Shown: positions 24,402 through 29,120 of the stretch, in pieces
Layout of the letters: each line of letters opens with the position of its first letter
Position numbering within the stretch: position 1 is the stretch's first letter
Notes under the pieces: generated by a model
The model's database searches: none
Told to the model about the DNA's origin: nothing
What the model saw: the letters and a program-made list of their open reading frames with translations, nothing else
Program-made: the position numbers and the translations under genes
Source: an uncultured Oscillospiraceae bacterium
GTDB taxonomy: Bacteria; Bacillota; Clostridia; Oscillospirales; Acutalibacteraceae
DNA: 29,120 bases
Assembly: GCA_905193585.1 (NCBI GenBank)
Contig: CAJJPG010000010.1
Location: forward strand, 1 to 29,120
Direction: 5' to 3'

Positions 24402-27400
24402 GTGTATAAGAGTATATCCCCGAACCTTAACTTCGTGGAAGAGGAAAAAAAGGTTAAAAAATTTTGGGAAGACGAAAATATATTTGAAAAAAGCATAGCC
24501 GAGCGCGAGGGCGATAAGCCCTATGTGTTCTATGACGGTCCGCCTACCGCAAACGGCAAGCCGCATATAGGCCATGTGCTTACCCGCGTTATAAAGGATA
24601 TGATTCCGCGCTACCGCACTATGAAGGGCTATATGGTGCCGAGAAAAGCGGGATGGGATACCCACGGTCTGCCCGTTGAGCTTGAGGTTGAAAAGCTTTT
24701 GGGGCTTGACGGCAAGGAGCAGATAGAGCAGTACGGTCTTGAACCCTTTATCGGGCACTGCAAGGAAAGCGTTTGGAAATACAAGGGCATGTGGGAGGAT
24801 TTCTCAAAGACCGTCGGTTTCTGGGCGGATATGGAGCACCCTTATGTTACCTACGATAATAATTTTATAGAGTCGGAATGGTGGGCGCTTAAAAAGATAT
24901 ACGAAAAAGGGCTTTTGTATAAAGGCTTTAAAATTGTGCCTTACTGCCCCCGCTGCGGCACTCCGCTTTCCTCGCATGAGGTGGCGCAGGGGTACAAAAA
25001 TGTTAAAGAGCGCAGCGCGGTAGTCCGCTTTAAGGTTGTGGGCGAGGACGCGTATTTCCTTGCCTGGACCACCACCCCGTGGACGTTGCCCTCAAACGTG
25101 GCGCTTTGCGTAAACCCCGAAGAAACCTACTGCAAGGTAAAGGCGGTGGACGGCTACACCTACTATATGGCAAAGGCGCTGCTTGATAAGGTGCTGGGCA
25201 AGCTGGCAACAGAAGAAAAGCCCGCTTATGAAATTATTGAGGAATACAAGGGCAGCGAGCTTGAATATAAAGAATATGAGCCGCTTTTCGATTGCGTAAA
25301 GCCCGTTTGCGAAAAGCAGAATAAAAAGGGTCATTACATTGTTTGCGATACCTATGTTACCATGACCGACGGTACGGGCATAGTTCATATAGCGCCTGCG
25401 TTCGGTGAGGACGACGCAAAGGTGGGCAGACGTTACGACCTGCCGTTTGTTCAGTTTGTTGACGGCAAGGGAAATCTTACCGAAGAAACCCCCTATGCGG
25501 GCATATTCGTAAAGAAAGCCGACCCGCTTGTTTTAAAGGATTTAGATGAAAAGGGCTTACTTTTCGACGCGCCCAAGTTTGAACACGATTACCCCTATTG
25601 CTGGCGCTGCGATACCCCGCTTATCTACTATGCGCGCGAATCGTGGTTTATAAAAATGACCGACGTGCGCGACGACCTTATCCGCAATAATGACACCATT
25701 AACTGGATACCCGAAAGCATAGGCAAGGGGCGTTTCGGCGATTGGCTTAAAAACGTTCAGGATTGGGGCATTTCCCGCAACCGCTATTGGGGCACGCCGC
25801 TTAATATTTGGCAGTGCGAGTGCGGGCATATGCACTCTGTAGGCAGTATTGCGGAATTAAAGGAAATGTCGGATAACTGCCCCGATAATATAGAACTGCA
25901 CCGCCCGTATATAGACGCGGTAACCATAAAGTGCCCCCACTGCGGCAAGCAGATGCACAGAGTGCCCGAGGTTATAGACTGCTGGTTCGATTCAGGCTCA
26001 ATGCCGTTTGCGCAGCACCATTATCCCTTTGAAAATAAGGAGCTTTTTGAATCGCAGTTCCCGGCAGACTTTATTTCCGAAGCGGTCGATCAAACCCGCG
26101 GCTGGTTCTATTCGCTGCTTGCAATTTCTACACTTATTTTCAACAAGGCGCCCTATAAAAACGTTATAGTTTTGGGTCACGTGCAGGATGAAAACGGGCA
26201 GAAAATGAGTAAATCAAAGGGCAACGCGGTTGACCCGTTTGAGGCGCTTGAAAAATTCGGAGCGGACGCTATCCGCTGGTATTTCTATACCAATTCAGCC
26301 CCGTGGCTGCCCAACCGTTTCCACGATAAGGCGGTAACCGAGGGTCAGCGCAAGTTTATGGGCACCCTTTGGAACACCTACGCTTTCTATGTGCTTTACG
26401 CCAATATTGACGAATTTGACCCCTCAAAGTATTCGCTTGAAAACTGCAAGCTGACCGTTATGGATAAGTGGCTTTTATCAAAACTCAACTCAATGGTAAA
26501 GGCGGTTGATGAAAACCTGAATAACTACCGCATACCCGAGGCGGCAAGAGCCTTGCAGGAATTTGTGGATGATATGAGTAACTGGTACGTCCGCCGCGGC
26601 AGAGAGAGATATTGGGTTCAGGGCCTGCCCGAGGATAAGATAGCGGCGTATATGACACTTTACACCGCGCTTGTTACTACCGCTAAGGCGGCGGCGCCCA
26701 TGATTCCGTTTATGACCGAGAGCATTTATCAGAACCTTGTTCGCAGCGTTGATAAAACCGCGCCCGAGAGCATACACCTCTGCGCTTTCCCGACCGTGGA
26801 CGAAAAAGCGATAGACAAAGAGCTTGAGGATAAAATGGATAAGGTGCTCGAAATAGTTGTTTTGGGCAGAGCCGCAAGAAACGGCTCGGCGCTTAAAAAC
26901 CGCCAGCCCCTTGCTACTATGTATGTTAAGCTTGACGGAGAGCTTGACAGCTTTTATACCGATATTATCCGTGATGAGCTTAATATAAAGAACGTATGCT
27001 TTACCGATAAGGTTGACGATTTTGTAACCTATCAGTTCAAGCCGCAGCTTAAAACCGTAGGTCCTAAGTTCGGCAAGCAGTTAAACGAGATAAGAGCGGC
27101 GCTGACAGAGCTTGACGGCACTGCGGCTAAAAAGGAGCTTGACGAAAACGGAAAGATTGTTTTGTCGCTGCCTTCGGGTGAAGTGACCCTTGAAACCGAG
27201 GACCTGCTGATTGAAGCCAAGCAAAAGGACGGTTTCTACACCGTGAGCGACCGCGGAATTACCGTCGCAATTGATACCACCCTTACAAAAGAGCTTATTG
27301 AAGAGGGCTTTGTGCGCGAGCTGATAAGCAAAATTCAGACCATGCGCAAAGAGGCGGGCTTTAACGTGACCGACCACATAAACGTAACCGTTAAGGGCAG

Positions 27401-27551
27401 CGAAAAGGTTGTGGACATTGCCCTTTCAAAGAAAGCGGATATTGCGGGCGACACGCTTGCCGACGCGATAAACGTCGCCGAGCCCGCAGGCTACACCAAG
27501 GAATGGGATATCAACGGTGAAAAGGTAACAATAGGCGTAGAAAAGGTATAA
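24402..27551 (+). CDS. ileS: Isoleucyl-tRNA synthetase, type 2 (IleS2-like)
   Basis: IleRS charges tRNA-Ile and edits mischarged valine. From the GTG at 24402 (AAAGGAG at 24387-24393) it is 1049 aa. The HIGH motif is HIGH at 55-58 within GPPTANGKPHIGHV, GWDTHGLPVELEVEK follows near 84, the CP1 editing insertion spans roughly 190-410, and KMSKS is at 601-605. The PPTANGKPHIGH form, the GWDTHGLPVE segment and the long C-terminal region mark the eukaryote-like type 2 enzyme, not the type 1 enzyme of about 920 aa in Bacillus subtilis. Type 2 enzymes are known to be poorly inhibited by mupirocin. An ATG at 24363 lies inside the terminator hairpin and is rejected as start. Control is by the upstream T-box. 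Confidence 0.96.
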   Translation: MYKSISPNLNFVEEEKKVKKFWEDENIFEKSIAEREGDKPYVFYDGPPTANGKPHIGHVLTRVIKDMIPRYRTMKGYMVPRKAGWDTHGLPVELEVEKLLGLDGKEQIEQYGLEPFIGHCKESVWKYKGMWEDFSKTVGFWADMEHPYVTYDNNFIESEWWALKKIYEKGLLYKGFKIVPYCPRCGTPLSSHEVAQGYKNVKERSAVVRFKVVGEDAYFLAWTTTPWTLPSNVALCVNPEETYCKVKAVDGYTYYMAKALLDKVLGKLATEEKPAYEIIEEYKGSELEYKEYEPLFDCVKPVCEKQNKKGHYIVCDTYVTMTDGTGIVHIAPAFGEDDAKVGRRYDLPFVQFVDGKGNLTEETPYAGIFVKKADPLVLKDLDEKGLLFDAPKFEHDYPYCWRCDTPLIYYARESWFIKMTDVRDDLIRNNDTINWIPESIGKGRFGDWLKNVQDWGISRNRYWGTPLNIWQCECGHMHSVGSIAELKEMSDNCPDNIELHRPYIDAVTIKCPHCGKQMHRVPEVIDCWFDSGSMPFAQHHYPFENKELFESQFPADFISEAVDQTRGWFYSLLAISTLIFNKAPYKNVIVLGHVQDENGQKMSKSKGNAVDPFEALEKFGADAIRWYFYTNSAPWLPNRFHDKAVTEGQRKFMGTLWNTYAFYVLYANIDEFDPSKYSLENCKLTVMDKWLLSKLNSMVKAVDENLNNYRIPEAARALQEFVDDMSNWYVRRGRERYWVQGLPEDKIAAYMTLYTALVTTAKAAAPMIPFMTESIYQNLVRSVDKTAPESIHLCAFPTVDEKAIDKELEDKMDKVLEIVVLGRAARNGSALKNRQPLATMYVKLDGELDSFYTDIIRDELNIKNVCFTDKVDDFVTYQFKPQLKTVGPKFGKQLNEIRAALTELDGTAAKKELDENGKIVLSLPSGEVTLETEDLLIEAKQKDGFYTVSDRGITVAIDTTLTKELIEEGFVRELISKIQTMRKEAGFNVTDHINVTVKGSEKVVDIALSKKADIAGDTLADAINVAEPAGYTKEWDINGEKVTIGVEKV

Positions 27552-27572
27552 ACCGAAAGGAGTACCCATTAA

Positions 27573-27914
27573 ATGAATGATGAATTTTACAGTGACGAGA
27601 GTTTTGAGGACATAAGCTCCTCAACTTTGCCCAAAACAAAGAGCAGCCTGAAGGCTGTAACCGAGAATTACGGAAACGGAGTTTTCAGGCACCTGGATAA
27701 AATAATAAAGGCTATATCCTTTATAGTGGCGCTTATGATACTTCTGGTTTTCGCCGCGGTTGCCGCCGTGCTTATTATGCTGGATAAGATTTTCGCCATA
27801 GTTGCGGTGGGAGTTTTTATTGTGGGTATTGTGCTTTCAATAATAATTCTGTTCTTAATTTACGCCGTGGGTCACCTTATCTCGCAGAATAACGAGATAA
27901 TAAGAAGATTATAA
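27573..27914 (+). CDS. Small two-helix membrane protein of unknown function
   Basis: No family is recognised. The 113-aa protein has an acidic, serine-rich N terminus (NDEFYSDESFEDISSS), a short basic/amphipathic stretch, and two hydrophobic helices at about 47-69 and 75-100, ending in a short polar tail (SQNNEIIRRL). The membrane half resembles many small clostridial inner-membrane proteins of no known role. AAAGGAG at about 27556-27562 supports the ATG. It begins 21 bases after ileS with no terminator between, so it is probably read from the T-box transcript, and it is followed by a bidirectional terminator. Confidence 0.8.
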   Translation: MNDEFYSDESFEDISSSTLPKTKSSLKAVTENYGNGVFRHLDKIIKAISFIVALMILLVFAAVAAVLIMLDKIFAIVAVGVFIVGIVLSIIILFLIYAVGHLISQNNEIIRRL

Positions 27915-27940
27915 AAATCGGTGTTTGCAGGGATGCTACG

Positions 27941-27955
27941 GGCGGCAAAGCCGCC
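27941..27955. repeat. Perfect GC hairpin GGCGGC-AAA-GCCGCC in a gene-free spacer
   Basis: GGCGGC (27941-27946) and GCCGCC (27950-27955) are perfect inverted copies around AAA. There is no T-tract, so it is not a standard terminator. The flanking ATCTAACATCTGATATC is low in GC. The unit could belong to a dispersed intergenic repeat family, but only one copy is seen here. Confidence 0.4.
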
Positions 27956-27971
27956 ATCTAACATCTGATAT

Positions 27972-28016
27972 CTCGAACAAAACGCGCCTTAAACTTTGTT
28001 AAGACGCGTTTTGAGA
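27972..28016. terminator. Bidirectional terminator between convergent genes
   Basis: CAAAACGCG (27978-27986) and CTTAA (27988-27992) pair with TTAAG (27999-28003) and CGCGTTTTG (28005-28013), with one mismatch, and outer TCTC/GAGA bases can extend the stem. The long symmetric stem with A and T runs at its ends lies between the + strand membrane-protein gene and the end of the - strand gene, so it can serve both. Confidence 0.7.
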
Positions 28017-28017
28017 G

Positions 28018-28467
28018 TTAATACATGCTGTTTGCCGACATATAGTCGTAAATCGCCTTTCCGTGCCCCTGTTCTTCCTTCTGGATACTGTTAAGCACAT
28101 TTCGCAGGCTTTCCTGCGTAAATTCAAAAATGCAGGTATCGTAAAGGTGGGAAGCATGCTTTTCCATTGTAAGAACGTCGGTGCAAAGGTAGCTGTCGTG
28201 CTTTTTCGCATCGGTATCCGCCACGGAATAAGCGGCGGTAAACCCGGGCTGCGCTTTGTTTCCGCCTGCGGTTGCGGGGGCTGTTCCGTTCTCTATCTGC
28301 TCAAGCATACTAAGATGGTGGCGCTCTGTATCGGCAATGCTGCCGAACAGGCTTTTAAGCTGTGAATCCAGCGCCTCTGCCGAATATTTTTCGTATTTTT
28401 CGGCACAGAGCTTTTCCTGTGTTTTAAGGTCCTTTAAAAGGGAAGTTTCCTTTTGTGTTAATTGCAT
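28018..28467 (-). CDS. CotF-like spore coat protein (ferritin-like fold)
   Basis: The 149-aa protein is helical, with the layout of the CotF/ferritin-like family: LTQKETSLLKDLKTQEKLCAEKYEKY at the start, DTERHHLSMLEQI near 46-58, a glycine/alanine linker (GTAPATAGGNKAQPG), a middle helix with TMEKHASHLYD, and KEEQGHGKAIYDYM near 130. The ExxH-type pairs (ERHH, EEQGH) could bind metal, but many coat proteins of this fold have lost it. In spore formers such proteins occur in the coat; localisation is inferred. On the - strand GAGGTGAT precedes the ATG at ideal spacing. It is divergent from the HAD gene and convergent with the membrane-protein gene. Confidence 0.82.
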   Translation of the reverse strand: MQLTQKETSLLKDLKTQEKLCAEKYEKYSAEALDSQLKSLFGSIADTERHHLSMLEQIENGTAPATAGGNKAQPGFTAAYSVADTDAKKHDSYLCTDVLTMEKHASHLYDTCIFEFTQESLRNVLNSIQKEEQGHGKAIYDYMSANSMY

Positions 28468-28530
28468 TTAAAATCACCTCAAAAACAGTATTGCTCAAAA
28501 AAATTCAAATATAACAAAAGGTATAATAAA

Positions 28531-29120
28531 ATGATTAAAAATATACTGTTCGATTTAGACGGGACACTGCTCCCAATGGATATGGAAAAATTCACCCACG
28601 GCTATTTCAAGCGCCTTGTTGCAAAGGCGGCGCCGCGCGGCTACGAACCCGAAAAGCTTATAAAAAGCGTTTGGGCGGGCACGGCGGCAATGGTGAAAAA
28701 CAACGGCGGAATTACCAATGAAGAGGCGTTTTGGAACAAATTTTCCGAAATTTACGGCGAAGAAAAAACCGCTGCGGATAAGCCGATGTTTGACGAATAC
28801 TACCGCAAGGAATTTTCCGACGTAAAGGCGGACTGCGGCTTTAATCCTGCCGCCGCCGAAACGGTTGCCGCGCTTAAAGCAAAGGGCTTTGCGCTTGTGC
28901 TTGCAACCAACCCGATTTTCCCTGCCGCCGCCACTGAAAGCCGCATTGAGTGGGCGGGGCTTGATAAAAACGATTTTCTGCTTTACACCACCTATGAAAA
29001 CTCGCACTACTGCAAGCCGAACCCCAAATATTACGAGGAAATTCTGACGCAGCTTAATATGAAAGCCGAAGAGTGCCTTATGGTGGGTAACGACGTGACC
29101 GAGGATATGGTAGCCCAAAC
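28531..29120 (+). CDS. HAD-superfamily hydrolase, 3' end cut by the window
   Basis: A phosphatase-type HAD protein; 196 residues are visible and the reading frame is open at the window end. Motif I is FDLDGTLL, with Asp8 as nucleophile and Asp10 as acid/base; motif II is the LVLATNP segment near 120; the motif III lysine lies in HYCKPNPKYYEE near 157; motif IV begins in MVGNDVTEDM near 182. A helical cap lies between motifs I and II (about 15-100). The pattern resembles YjjG/phosphoglycolate-phosphatase-like members, but the substrate cannot be assigned. AAAAGG (28516-28521) precedes the ATG. It is transcribed divergently from the CotF-like gene. Confidence 0.88.
   Translation, partial: MIKNILFDLDGTLLPMDMEKFTHGYFKRLVAKAAPRGYEPEKLIKSVWAGTAAMVKNNGGITNEEAFWNKFSEIYGEEKTAADKPMFDEYYRKEFSDVKADCGFNPAAAETVAALKAKGFALVLATNPIFPAAATESRIEWAGLDKNDFLLYTTYENSHYCKPNPKYYEEILTQLNMKAEECLMVGNDVTEDMVAQ

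Noticed and set aside
28491..28527. SigmaA promoter before the HAD gene
   Set aside because: TATAAT at 28522 ends three bases before the ATG and no -35 lies at a proper distance, so it cannot be the promoter of a gene with its own ribosome-binding site.
28555..29118. 187-aa open frame on the - strand opposite the HAD gene
   Set aside because: The + strand frame has all HAD motifs in order, so the opposite frame is a shadow.
1..29120. tRNA genes, CRISPR arrays, insertion sequences or prophage genes
   Set aside because: Reading both strands I found no cloverleaf-like tRNA sequence, no regularly spaced direct repeats and no transposase, integrase or phage structural protein.

Overview
The window is a chromosomal housekeeping segment of a low-to-mid GC, spore-forming Firmicute of the class Clostridia; an uncultured gut-type Oscillospiraceae/Ruminococcaceae-like organism fits best. 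The support is a SAM-I riboswitch on metK, a T-box leader on ileS, strong GGAGG ribosome-binding sites, the clostridial gene orders plsX-rnc-(radical SAM)-smc-ftsY and yhbY-nadD-yqeK-rsfS-leuS, and a CotF-like spore coat protein. Codon use looks uniform by eye. I see no mobile element, CRISPR array, prophage or tRNA gene. Taxonomy is inference from gene content only.

Layout. 1-1341: SAM-I riboswitch with its terminator, then metK. 1330-2694: a consensus promoter inside the metK tail, a leader with an attenuator, infC (with a non-canonical start codon), rpmI and rplT, then a terminator. 2709-19445 and on to 21863: a very tight + strand run with many ATGA-type overlaps: a SpoU-family rRNA methyltransferase, dprA, topA, trmFO, plsX, rnc, an Elp3-like radical SAM protein, smc, ftsY, an XTP/dITP pyrophosphatase, yhbY, nadD, yqeK, a family 35 glycoside hydrolase, rsfS and leuS. 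21865-22507: a promoter, secG and rpsU (58 aa), then a terminator. 22546-24132: a promoter with an inverted repeat at its start point, then rsmD, coaD and a coiled-coil protein. 24115-27914: a T-box leader reading an AUC specifier, a type-2 IleRS and a small two-helix membrane protein. 27915-28017: a GC hairpin and a bidirectional terminator. 28018-28467: the CotF-like gene on the - strand. 28531-end: a divergent HAD hydrolase cut by the window edge.

Most genes serve translation and its control (IF3, L35, L20, S21, LeuRS, IleRS, RsfS, YhbY, RsmD, the SpoU methyltransferase, TrmFO). The rest cover chromosome topology and segregation (TopA, SMC, DprA), membrane biogenesis (PlsX, FtsY, SecG) and cofactor or nucleotide metabolism (MetK, NadD, CoaD, RdgB, YqeK). 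I do not see an obvious new multi-gene system. The items most worth a second look are the cytoplasmic GH35 gene wedged between yqeK and rsfS, the T-box with an unusual UGGUUU bulge, the ATC/ATT start of infC, the operator-like repeats before rsmD and secG, and the uncharacterised coiled-coil and membrane proteins following coaD and ileS.
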